Source: Hyaloperonospora brassicae (taxonomy: Eukaryota > Oomycota > Peronosporomycetes > Peronosporales > Peronosporaceae). From it: 64,000 bases of DNA. Where the stretch lies: contig CANTFL010000861.1 of NCBI GenBank assembly GCA_947650285.1, positions 124,001 through 188,000 of the forward strand, given 5' to 3'. Numbering within the stretch: position 1 is the first letter of the stretch; each line of letters starts with the position of its first letter. A model generated the notes under the pieces. That model made no database searches. It was not told the DNA's origin and was given only the letters and a program-made list of their open reading frames with translations. A program made the translations under genes and the position numbers. This document shows, piece after piece, positions 23,987 to 32,707 of this stretch.

Positions 23987-24359
23987 TGAGGCCCACCGGC
24001 TTGTCGCTCGAAAAGACTTTCAACGGTGCCGTCTGTTGGGTCACCGGCTCGTCGACGACGAGACTCCTTCCTTCGCTAGTAGCGAGCGCTGCCCAGCCGG
24101 GGCCTTCCTAACTCTTGGCGCTACAAGTCTATACCTCTACAAGCTATGCCTCCCGGGGTTCGACGGCAGGCATAATCTAGCCCACGCAGGGACTTACATT
24201 AAGTGTACGCGTGTCTTGGACTTAGAACATTCTGAACTGTTTTGGTTCATCTCTTTTGCTTTCTCGCAGAGCCAGTTTGAATGGCTCTCTGTCCTTCCCT
24301 AGTTCCTATACAAATAAAGTGATGAATCTGTCGTTCGATCTTCTCGCATTCTGCTATAC

Positions 24360-24600
24360 CCTTAAGTCGCCGACACCCGAGTAGCCGACATTTGAGTAGC
24401 CGACACTTAAGTCGCCGCCACTTGAGTCGCCGACACTTAAATCGCCGACACCCGATTCGCCGACACCCGATTCGCCGACACCCGATTCGCCGACACTTAA
24501 GTCGCTGACACTTGAGTCGCCGACACCCAAACCGCTGAAACTTGAGTCTCCGACACCCATGTCGCCGACACTTAAGTCGCTGACCCTTAAGTCGCCAAAC
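24360..24600. repeat. 15-bp minisatellite
   Basis: About 15 imperfect units of GCCGACACTTAAGTC and variants (ACCCGATTC, ACTTGAGTC). The unit length keeps frame; the minus strand would encode a pentapeptide repeat of the VGDLS/VGESG type, although no gene is proposed. Confidence 0.9.
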
Positions 24601-24639
24601 TAATATTCCGGGACTGAAATTCTCTACACCACACCACCG

Positions 24640-25320
24640 GTTTGATCAATAGAGAAATGCGACCCGATATCTCTCTCAAATTAAAATCTTGGGTTGTTTG
24701 TCTTGGGCACGGGTGATGCAGCTTGATTTTTTTGTGTCGATCAGCTGAAAGCCCGAGCCTTCACTGTCCACCATTTTCTCAACTGTGTTGTACATAAAAT
24801 GACCGAGGCGCTTATGAAGCTTCAAAAGCATGCACTTCACCGATACCCCAATTTCTATCTCAGTGTCTGCAACGAGTAGGGTCGCATACACCACTTCGTT
24901 TCTTTTCGGAGCATCTGCGTCACACTGCGTACATACGACCAGCACGCCGTTCTCCTTTTCAACTGCAAACACTTCTGTACCATCACTTGTACGCTTCAAA
25001 TAGCGGTTTCCTTCTTCGTAGTTGAGTGCAACCCCCTTTTCTTCGAGTTTGCAGTACTATAGCAGGTTGTACGTTATGTCCTTTGCATAATAAACGTCGC
25101 TCAATGGAACCATGTGCGTAACCCCATCCACGGGAGATTGCAGAGTGGCTTGACCCACCAGCATAACCTTGATAGCTTGTCCGTCAGCAACATTACACTC
25201 ATCAGAGCAGTCGACTGCGTCCAAAAGCAAGCTGGCATTCATTACCAGGTGCCGGCTGGTGTCGCTATCGAGAATTCTAGAATGCTTTCGGCCATTCAGG
25301 GCGGTTCCACTGCTTAAGGC
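24640..25320 (-). pseudogene. Copia element B protease/pre-integrase region
   Basis: The frame 25242-25057 (QATLQSPVDGVTHMVPLSDVYYAK) and the frame 24999-24676 (LLKLHKRLGHFMYNTVEKMV) together form the region before and including the GAG_pre-integrase domain, with its LHKRLGH motif. It is separated from the integrase core by the solo LTR. Confidence 0.8.
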
Positions 25321-26507
25321 GATGACGCCTGATTAACACCGATTTTATTCTTGCACTCTTTCTTCGTATAAACAAGCTGAGTGCGTTCCCAGATTCGTCC
25401 CCCAACGCCAAAGACAATCGCATTAGTAGCAACATTTCCTCCGCGGGTATTACTTCGACTGTAAGTGGAATGTCTTCCCCCGCTTACCACATGAGCGCTT
25501 GCGTCTTGCTCAAATGTACTGGCAGATTCCGCCAACTCCCAAGCCTGCTCAAGGTAGTCGGTGCGGCGACGATTAATCCGCGTCTGCATGGCTCGTCTTA
25601 CTTCCGGCGCAGCCCCCTCGCAGATGTACTGGAGCACAATTTGATATGGAGAGCTTGCCGAACTTACCACGGCTACCAAATACTGGTAACGCTCCGTCCA
25701 AAACCAACCTCTCTGCTTATGAGTCTGCACAAATCGTGTGGCTTGATCCTCGGTGATTTATTGGTCATAAACCTCTAGCATTATGTTCATCAAATGCTCA
25801 ATCGTAGGCACTTTGGACGCCCAGACTTCTTTCATCTTATCGACTTGGTTTCTTGCAATTCCATCGATACCGATTAAATTTTCTCATCTTGTACTCCGTA
25901 GTCCATTCACCTTCACTAAGGCGTTGAGCCACTCCAAGCTTGTCCAGTAACTGCAATTTCCAGTCTTTCAACCTTGATCCAAGACCTTTATATTCTTCTT
26001 TCCCAGTGAAGCGCTCGATGGGCAGCTTCATATCCCTGACAGTTGACATCTTAGCTTCAAATAATTGTAGGGGACGTAAGTGCTGCATTGGCTGCGCATA
26101 AGCCTGCACCGTAGGGAATAATTGCTGTTGTTGCTGCGCTCTTGGATGCGGCAAAAATGGCGCTTGCATACCCGTCGCTTCACTAAGCGATTCTGCCCTG
26201 CTCCTGTTCTGTTCAGCAGCCAAGAAGTGGCTATACAAGCTTGAGTCACTTCTTATACAAGTATCCGGGTCCGCAGGAGGTAGCTAAGCTCGCTCCACGC
26301 GTTTCCGCGCCAAGTCACGCATCAGCTTTCCGATAAGTCCCTTAGTCTATCCAGACGATCCACACCATGCTCAAAGATTCCTCGTTCTCTCAGTTGAGAG
26401 ATGTCCGCGCTGTCGCTTGTCGTCTCATCGACATCACTCATGCCAGGAGCTCCTGGCGGAGCTGCAGAAGGGGCTTCAGGAGGGGCTTTAGGCGGGCTTG
26501 AGCTCAT
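25314..26507 (-). pseudogene. Copia element B gag
   Basis: The ATG at 26507 lies inside the primer-binding site. It opens a Pro/Ala-rich N-terminus (PPKAPPEAPSAAPPGAPG), followed in other frames by the UBN2-like gag core: LPIERFTGKEEYKGLG (near 26010), then WTERYQYLVAVVSSA and LEQAWELAESA (25730-25314). Frame changes near 25860 and 26290 break it. Confidence 0.75.
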
Positions 26508-26511
26508 AACC
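26500..26511 (-). promoter_or_regulatory. Primer-binding site of Copia element B
   Basis: The minus strand reads GGTTATGAGCTC directly after the LTR end AACA. Its first ten bases equal the complement of the initiator tRNA-Met anticodon arm. The gag ATG is inside it. Confidence 0.65.
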
Positions 26512-26731
26512 TGTTCTTTTTTTAGCACTATACCAGTTGTAAGGATAAGAGGAACTAAATGTATGTAGAGCTAATGATCCTTTGTTATCTTATTCATTAG
26601 ATACCAAAGATCACCCATGTAAACCCATTCGATTCTCCGTCCGTTACTTGGGTCGCGCCTCTTCAACATCACCAGTCGCGCCCTTGCACCTCACCAGTTA
26701 ATCTCCTTTAATTTGTCACGCTATTTCGACA
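26512..26731 (-). repeat. 5' LTR of Copia element B
   Basis: Pairs with 18426-18625 but is about 20 bp longer through small indels. Right flank AGGGT (26732-26736) is the intact copy of the target duplication. Confidence 0.82.
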
Positions 26732-26917
26732 AGGGTGAGACGAGAGGATAGAAGTTGGACGATTGGCGCCAGCCGTTTTGCTGGGAGATAGGTGCCACGT
26801 GTACAAAGCAGATTACTGGAGGAGAGATAGAGCCAGCAAGGCAGGAAGAGAGCGAGCAAGTAACAAGCAATATATAGAATCTTATTAACCTCCTACTGCG
26901 TCAACGCACTTTTGCCT
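26732..26917 (+). repeat. Right part of Copia A 3' LTR
   Basis: Matches 13529-13724 of the 5' LTR (GGTGAGAC, CCAGCCGTTTTGCT, GCCAGCAAGGC, AACGCACTT) in the same orientation. It is separated from its left stub by element B. Confidence 0.8.
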
Positions 26918-28588
26918 AAATATGGTGTACGCCGTGCAATGGCAGTTACGTACACTTTCATGGTAGGCAACGGCCCCTGCGTTCGATCGAGTGATCGAAA
27001 CGTCTGTGGGTCACATGTGCTGCGAACGCAAGTGCTAGATCGATGATATGCTGAAGCGGAAGCGTATCCAGCAATCTGAAACAGATAAGGAGTCGATGAG
27101 TGGAAGATAGATCTAAATTTTGTGTGTGTATTATCGCACAGGGTGTCGGGTCGAACTTTTGATTCTTATCATTGCCAGCAATCAAATTCTATGATACTTT
27201 CGTCAAATTACGCGTAAATATAACTTCGGTTCGTCAATAGTCTTTACCCACTGCCCTGAGTATCTGAAAAGAAGTCCAGACTGGCATATGTCGTATCAAT
27301 GGCGATACTGGAGCGTAAATAATAGAGCGAACGGAGCTTAGCTGACAACGACCAGATGCCATGGCTCGTTTTTGTCAGCGAATACTAAATAATCATACCG
27401 ATTCGTTCACCAACTTGAGAATGATATGGTATACAAAATTGTAACATGCATCGCGATCTACATGCGTTGTTCGTTCACTGCCCATTGTCCTTCGTTCGTA
27501 GTCAACATCAGGCGCACATGTATCATCATCATCCTATCCGAGATCTCTCTGGCGCGCGTCAGCCGCATCAGTTCTACCGTCGTGGTCTTGCAATAAAATG
27601 ATGAGCTGCGTCGATCGCGCAATCGCGATATCCCGTTCCGGTCAAATCATCGCCCATACGTGGACATTTGTTTTGGCCGGGACGTTGACTACTTCGGGCT
27701 GCGACCTCGTGGAAACGGCTTGTCGCTGTTTCCACGAGCTCGCAGCCCCACGCACGCGTGTGTTGCACCACAATTCCTCAAAACTTTGTAGTCAGTATAA
27801 TCCATAAGCATCATCCGTTGTCTAAAACTGCTGCTAATTGCGTCTTGTCTTGCTTCTCACACCCTAACTTTGCGTGTAAATAATGCAGAACAACAAAGCA
27901 AAGAAGTTGACACAATTCGTGACGATCGACTATCATTCCTATCATTGCCTTCATCGACCATCGTTCGCTTTTGTATTTGCTCATTCTCTGAGCCGGCGTT
28001 ACCTACTTGGTCACCACATGCTTTTTCTGATCGGAACTTGCCAATCTCGGCCCCTACCAGGTGCAAGGCTGAACCCTCTCATGATCTAAATTCTTGTTTA
28101 CGTCACTCTTATCCTCACGCGGTGTAGAGCGGCTATCCAGATTTGATACACACACAAGGACAGGAGCATGTTGCATTGCATCGTTTGACGCCGCCAGTCT
28201 TTGACTTGCGCGACTCTTATATTGACATTTAGAGTATCGCAGCCACCAATAATCTGACCAAGCACGCAGAGAGATCATGGATTCGAGCGGCTTGAAGCTA
28301 AAGACAACATTGCTTCTATACGTCATTTTACTGCTTCAAATGATGATCAAGTCAAGCTTCGTTCTATGACGAACTCTGCGCAGCAAACGTCGAGCTGTAA
28401 TGATCCGACTCAATGACGCGTCCTTCCATTCCTTTGGTATCGACCTGAGATCCTTGTCCTCGCTCTCATCGACCTCCTTCCATTGTACCAGCATCACGTT
28501 CTTTTCTTTGTCAGTGCCATCTCCCCCCCCCCCCGCAAAAGCTGCAAATATTGCAACTGCCGATCAACTGCATGTACCAGGTGCAGCA
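26918..28588. other. Intergenic; contains a strong hairpin
   Basis: No supported gene. Short ORFs on both strands overlap each other and show no motif. A 21-bp inverted repeat lies at 27696-27748 and a run of ten C at about 28526-28535. Confidence 0.5.
27696..27748. repeat. 21-bp inverted repeat (hairpin)
   Basis: The arms 27696-27716 and 27728-27748 pair at 20 of 21 positions around an 11-base loop. The arm starts GGGCTGCGA and ends CGTGGAAAC. Confidence 0.9.
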
Positions 28589-30724
28589 CTAGCCAGTGAT
28601 GACCCGCACACCCAGCGCTGCGATTTGATGAATGTGTTTAGTACCTGGCTGCCGGACGAACATCATGTTGGGCGGCACACTCAACTCATCGGATAACCAG
28701 TGGATAAGAGCGCTGTCAAAGCTCGAGCCACAAATATGCACAAAGTCAATCTTGATTTTTGGGTACGTCAGGTCCAGTACTCGAGCCATCTCACGCATAT
28801 TCTCCACATCCTCTCGCTTAAGCGATCGCCGACGCACATCAGCATCCGTCACTTCTGCACTGCTATTCTCGTCAAAGCTTGCATCTTCTTCACTCACGTG
28901 TATCACGAGCAAATTGTGCGTGTGCTCGTTCTCTCGCACGTAAAGTATAGCTTTGTTCAGCACGGATATATCGGGGGTCTTGAGGAAAAACACTATCGGT
29001 GGAAGGTGAATTGCCTTGAGCACCGCTGTAATCGTGCGACCACCGATGGCTCCCGTTCGAGTCCTTTCTTTAGACTTGGCACGAGACGTGGAAGCTTCGA
29101 TATACACGCTCGAGTCATCACGGGCTCCACGCGAGGGGAAAACATGTTTTAGTATGTAGAGCACGATCCGCAGAATAAAGACGCGCTCCAGCATGATGAA
29201 CATCGCCGACACGAAGACGATGAAGTACAATGAAAAATAGATGAAGATGGTGGGGTCACCCAGCAAGTTACCAAGCAAGCCAAGCAGCACCATCACTAGT
29301 CCAAAAATGCAGCTCCACCACGGCGCATACACATCACGCGGAATGTCTTCACGCTTTAGTTTAAGTAGTATGCAGCCAAAAGCAAACAAAGCCATGACTC
29401 CCAGAAATGCAAACGTGAAAACTCCAGCAAGAACTGTAGCGTCCGCATGCAGCAAGATCACAAGACTTGCTTGCAACGCGAAAAACAGCAAAATGATGTG
29501 GTGGTTCGTGCCGCGCCACTTGTTGGTGCACGTAAGAAACGCCGGGAGTACACGGTCGAACGCCAGACGTCGTACGAGTCCAGTAATTCCCACATACGAC
29601 GTCAACACACCACCAGCCAGGACCACAAAAGCGTCAACAGACACCCAGCTTTCCAGCCATGGACCAGCCACCACTTTTCCCATCGTCGCTAGCACCACGT
29701 CTTTTTCGTCGTAGATCCCTCCAGGTCCTTCCAACGGCAGCACCGCCAAAGACAGGACCGACAGCATAATGTTATAAATAGTAGCAAAGATCCACATGTT
29801 CCTCAACGTCTTTCGAAAGACACCAGGCGCTTGTTCCTCGACAAACTGGGCTGAGGTCTCGAAACCCGTGATGCCCAACATGGCCGACGAATAGCCAAAG
29901 AAAATGCCCGTCACCACGTTCCCCTTGACCACGTCCCCCGCCACATTAATGTCTGGAAACCCCGTCTTCAAGTTCGTCCAGAACGTCTCGGGATGGGTCA
30001 CTGCATAGTAAAAGGAGAACCCGCTCAAGAGCGTCAACGTCACGACATGGACGACGAAAATCACGAGCGCAACTGTCGCGCTCTCTGCAATGCCAATGAT
30101 GGACAGCAGCGCAAACACAAACAGCAGTGCGACGGTCGCTGGCATCACTTGCACATCCACTTGAGTGTCCAGATACCGCATGGCTGAGGTCCCAGAGACG
30201 ACGCCCGTGGTCAAGTACGAGATGATCCCGAGCGACGCCGCGACTGCTGCCGTGCGCTTCGACGTCGTGTTGAGCAGCACGTTGTAGGAGCCGCCGTTCA
30301 GCGGGACGGCCGTCACGGCTTCTTCGTAGATGGACCTGAAGAGAAACAGCACGAGAGCCACGAGCAGTTGGGCCACTGGCGTCAGTTTGCCCGCCTTGGC
30401 GGCCACAATGCCCGACGAGTAGAGGACACTGGCGAGGATGTCGTTGCCGCAGATGGCAGTGGACGGCCATTGGCCCAAGAGACGTTTCGGGGCCTCTAAG
30501 AGTGCGCGAGAGCGCTGGAGGGAGCGGACGTCGACTTGGATCCGACGGGTTTCGCCGCTCGGTGGGTACATCCACGACGAGTGAGAGGGACGACGGGGGA
30601 GAGGAAGAGAAGGACATGGAGATGTGGCTTCGAGGCTGGGGGGAAGAGAGCCGAGAGACGGCGCGTAAGGACGGGAAGCGGCGAGGAGAGACGTCTTGAG
30701 GTCGCCGCCATCGTCATGGTCCAT
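28589..30724 (-). CDS. Amino acid/polyamine (APC) permease with soluble C-terminal domain
   Basis: Intronless ORF of 711 codons. The ATG at 30724 sits in a strong Kozak context (CCGCCATGG). Residues about 1-85 are a Pro/Ser-rich cytosolic tail. About 85-540 hold 11-12 hydrophobic segments of the APC superfamily; the first begins near GNDILASVLYSSGIVAAKAG, the place where APC proteins have their unwound substrate-binding helix. After a short serine-rich linker, residues about 575-711 form a soluble alpha/beta domain that resembles universal-stress-protein-like tails fused to some APC transporters. Substrate cannot be told. It should act at the plasma or vacuolar membrane. It is divergent from the channel gene at 32708, with a 2-kb gap. 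Confidence 0.88.
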   Translation of the reverse strand: MDHDDGGDLKTSLLAASRPYAPSLGSLPPSLEATSPCPSLPLPRRPSHSSWMYPPSGETRRIQVDVRSLQRSRALLEAPKRLLGQWPSTAICGNDILASVLYSSGIVAAKAGKLTPVAQLLVALVLFLFRSIYEEAVTAVPLNGGSYNVLLNTTSKRTAAVAASLGIISYLTTGVVSGTSAMRYLDTQVDVQVMPATVALLFVFALLSIIGIAESATVALVIFVVHVVTLTLLSGFSFYYAVTHPETFWTNLKTGFPDINVAGDVVKGNVVTGIFFGYSSAMLGITGFETSAQFVEEQAPGVFRKTLRNMWIFATIYNIMLSVLSLAVLPLEGPGGIYDEKDVVLATMGKVVAGPWLESWVSVDAFVVLAGGVLTSYVGITGLVRRLAFDRVLPAFLTCTNKWRGTNHHIILLFFALQASLVILLHADATVLAGVFTFAFLGVMALFAFGCILLKLKREDIPRDVYAPWWSCIFGLVMVLLGLLGNLLGDPTIFIYFSLYFIVFVSAMFIMLERVFILRIVLYILKHVFPSRGARDDSSVYIEASTSRAKSKERTRTGAIGGRTITAVLKAIHLPPIVFFLKTPDISVLNKAILYVRENEHTHNLLVIHVSEEDASFDENSSAEVTDADVRRRSLKREDVENMREMARVLDLTYPKIKIDFVHICGSSFDSALIHWLSDELSVPPNMMFVRQPGTKHIHQIAALGVRVITG

Positions 30725-32140
30725 GGCGGATGGTCAAGCGTGGACGATGGTGGATTATCCGATGTTTTTATGGTGGGCAGCTGTACGATGGGTGGGTACA
30801 TAGTTTACGGTCGTACGGATTCGTTGCAGTGAGCTGCAGCAGTGAAAACGAAATCTTGCGCTGCAATTATTGTCAACATGGTCCCGGTCCGAGTAATGCA
30901 TTGTCAGTGCAAGTCTATCGAATTGCAGCACGAGGTAACGTACAATGCGAAAAGTGTGTGAGGAAGTCCTGCTTTTCTTTACGTTGAAGCCTTGTGCTAT
31001 CGATCGTCGATTGCAAGCTGCAGCATTGGCGTCCGCGATCCTTATATAGAGTGTGCGACATTCTACTGCAGTTTGACGACAGCACACGTTTGTGCCCTGA
31101 CACTGCATCGTTTCGTAGGAGACACGGAATTGTCTGCGCTATAAATTACATGTGCGATGGTGCTAATGTAACAAACACATTTGGCAATCATCTGGAGTCC
31201 GTGATCTGCGGTCCTGACATTGATTTCGGTAAATTGATGCCACTCTGGTGTATCACACGCGCGTCCGGCCACCGCTATGATTGGTCGAATCAGAATCCAG
31301 CTTCACTGGCCATAAATTTAGATCGATACATTCGACGATAAAGACACGTTTGTTTGTCGACATCTTCCAGCTTTTTACCATATAAGCGTGTCTCTACCAT
31401 TCCGTGTTCACGTTTCTGCAATCATAAATGTTAAACAAAACGATGGTCGGTTCCAATCTTGTTGCTATCTGTGTCTGACATTCCATCTGCAGCACAACAT
31501 CCTCTTTATAGCGTCATTGATAAATCCCTTTACAGACATCGACATTTCTCAGGAATTCGTTGGATAATTCAAGCGTGTCTCTACCATGCCTTGTTCACCT
31601 TTCTGGAATCATACGCGCGATGAGAAGGACATGAAGATAGCCTTGTATGCCTCTGTTGCTGAACTAGGATACGGAAGTGTCACCTAGTTGCTTGCAAGCA
31701 ACAGAACGAACAAAAGCACGTGGATTGTATCGTAAAGGAGTCTATTGATCGAGAAAGCAGTTGAAACTAGGAAGCATGAGAACTTTAAGCCCGACCTCTT
31801 CTACTGACCATCACGTTGAAGTTGGTCGGCACTGAATGTTGACGTGAAGTAGCTAACGTTGCAGATATGCTGATATGTGACTGATTGTCTCTCCGTCCAT
31901 CCTGTCACGCTTGAAGCCGTCGATGGTCATGTTCCTTTTCGTCGAAAAGCGAACGACAAGCATGGACCTCCGTCTCATGCGAACCGACCACACTGTTCGC
32001 CATTGCTTGGCCAGAAACCAGCGATGGCAGTGAAGGGTGCGTCGTATTGGATCGCAAATCCAAGCAATATAGACCTACCAAAATGCCCAGTCTACTTCCT
32101 ACACGTACCTGCAAGTTACTCTCGTGCATGCACAAAACAC
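30725..32140. other. Divergent intergenic region
   Basis: No coding sequence supported. The similar pieces GTGTCTCTACCATKCCKTGTTCA occur at about 31388 and 31574, a weak local duplication. Confidence 0.4.
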
Positions 32141-32144
32141 AGCA

Positions 32145-32275
32145 CGGACCAATCACACGCTTCCATTTAGCCCATGCCATGGCGTGTTCTGAATATCGAA
32201 GCAGGACCGTGTCGCGACCAATCACGGCAGTTTCCCCGACCAATCACGGCAGTTTCCCAGACCAATCACGAACGA
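32145..32275 (+). promoter_or_regulatory. Cluster of CCAAT boxes upstream of the channel gene
   Basis: GACCAATCAC occurs at about 32148, 32217, 32239 and 32260. The last three lie in a 21-23 bp tandem unit (GACCAATCACGGCAGTTTCC). CCAAT is the binding site of NF-Y-type factors. The cluster is about 450-550 bases before the start codon. Confidence 0.55.
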
Positions 32276-32615
32276 CGACATCCGGACCCACATTTTGCTT
32301 CTATACCCATCAAAAGCAGTCAGTGGAGACGAGGGCCGCAGTCCTGCAGTGACTCTTCCGGCGTAGCAGCGACAAAAACAAGCGAATCACTGGGCAAATC
32401 CCACGCCTCTGGTCTTATGAGCAACATACTCACACACACACAGCCAACTAAGTCACTCACGCCCCGCAAAAAAGACAAAACCGTCAGCTCTTCACTCTCT
32501 CTCTCTCTCTCTCTGTCTCGACGGCCTCTGATTCTCTATACACCTCAGCGGTAGCCACTGAAGCCGTCTGTCGGTCTGTCACAGTCCAGTCAGCACCTGC
32601 TCGACGCCCCGTTCG

Positions 32616-32623
32616 TCACTTTT
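32616..32623 (+). promoter_or_regulatory. Oomycete initiator-like element
   Basis: TCACTTTT fits the oomycete Inr consensus TCAYTYY and lies 85-92 bases before ATG 32708. A CT microsatellite is at about 32493-32512. Confidence 0.35.
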
Positions 32624-32707
32624 CGAACGGTCGCCACGCCACTGCACGTGTCCTCTCTCGTACCTCTTCTTCTTGTCGCGCGTCACCGACCGAAGCGCCG
32701 AGCGAAA

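Larger units (their letters stand above)
23639..24628. mobile_element. Solo LTR inserted in Copia B integrase
   Basis: Copia B coding is interrupted between the pre-integrase domain and the integrase core. The foreign 990 bp starts TGTGGTATAG and ends CTCTACA, and is flanked on both sides by CCAC (23635-23638 and 24629-24632). TG...CA ends plus a 4-base duplication indicate a solo LTR. It holds no coding sequence, a strong hairpin (23920-23986) and a 15-bp minisatellite (24360-24600). The parent family is unknown; no second copy is in the window. Confidence 0.65.
18426..26731 (-). mobile_element. Copia element B (minus strand), nested in Copia A
   Basis: Related LTRs lie at 18426-18625 (3') and 26512-26731 (5'). 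On the minus strand the LTR starts TGTYGAAATAG and ends AACA. A polypurine tract precedes the 3' LTR and a tRNA-Met primer site follows the 5' LTR. Internal order on the minus strand is gag, pre-integrase, integrase, RT and RNase H. Two foreign insertions break it: 23639-24628 (solo LTR) and about 20045-22430 (hAT-like). All reading frames are damaged. Confidence 0.85.
13517..26917 (+). mobile_element. Copia element A (plus strand), with element B nested in its 3' LTR
   Basis: The 5' LTR is 13517-13724, followed by a primer-binding site at 13725-13736. Decayed gag, integrase, RT and RNase H occupy 13738-18310. The 3' LTR starts at about 18412 (GACGGTGTTAGG, shared with the 5' LTR), is cut at 18425 by another element, and resumes at 26732 (AGGGTGAGAC), ending near 26917. 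The two halves of the 3' LTR together match the 5' LTR, including CCAGCCGTTTTGCT and GAGCGAGCAAGTAAC. Its own target duplication is not clear. Confidence 0.82.

Noticed and set aside
24360..24600. Minisatellite as a CRISPR array
   Set aside because: Units are contiguous 15-mers without unique spacers, in a eukaryotic genome.
29946..30617. 223-codon minus-strand ORF
   Set aside because: It is a shifted-frame shadow of the permease, rich in Arg and Ser from GC-rich codons.
32490..32515. CT microsatellite as a functional element
   Set aside because: A simple-sequence run common near oomycete transcription starts; nothing specific can be claimed.
32648..32707. N-terminal extension of the OSCA-type channel
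   Set aside because: It would need a GTG start; the first ATG in good context is 32708.
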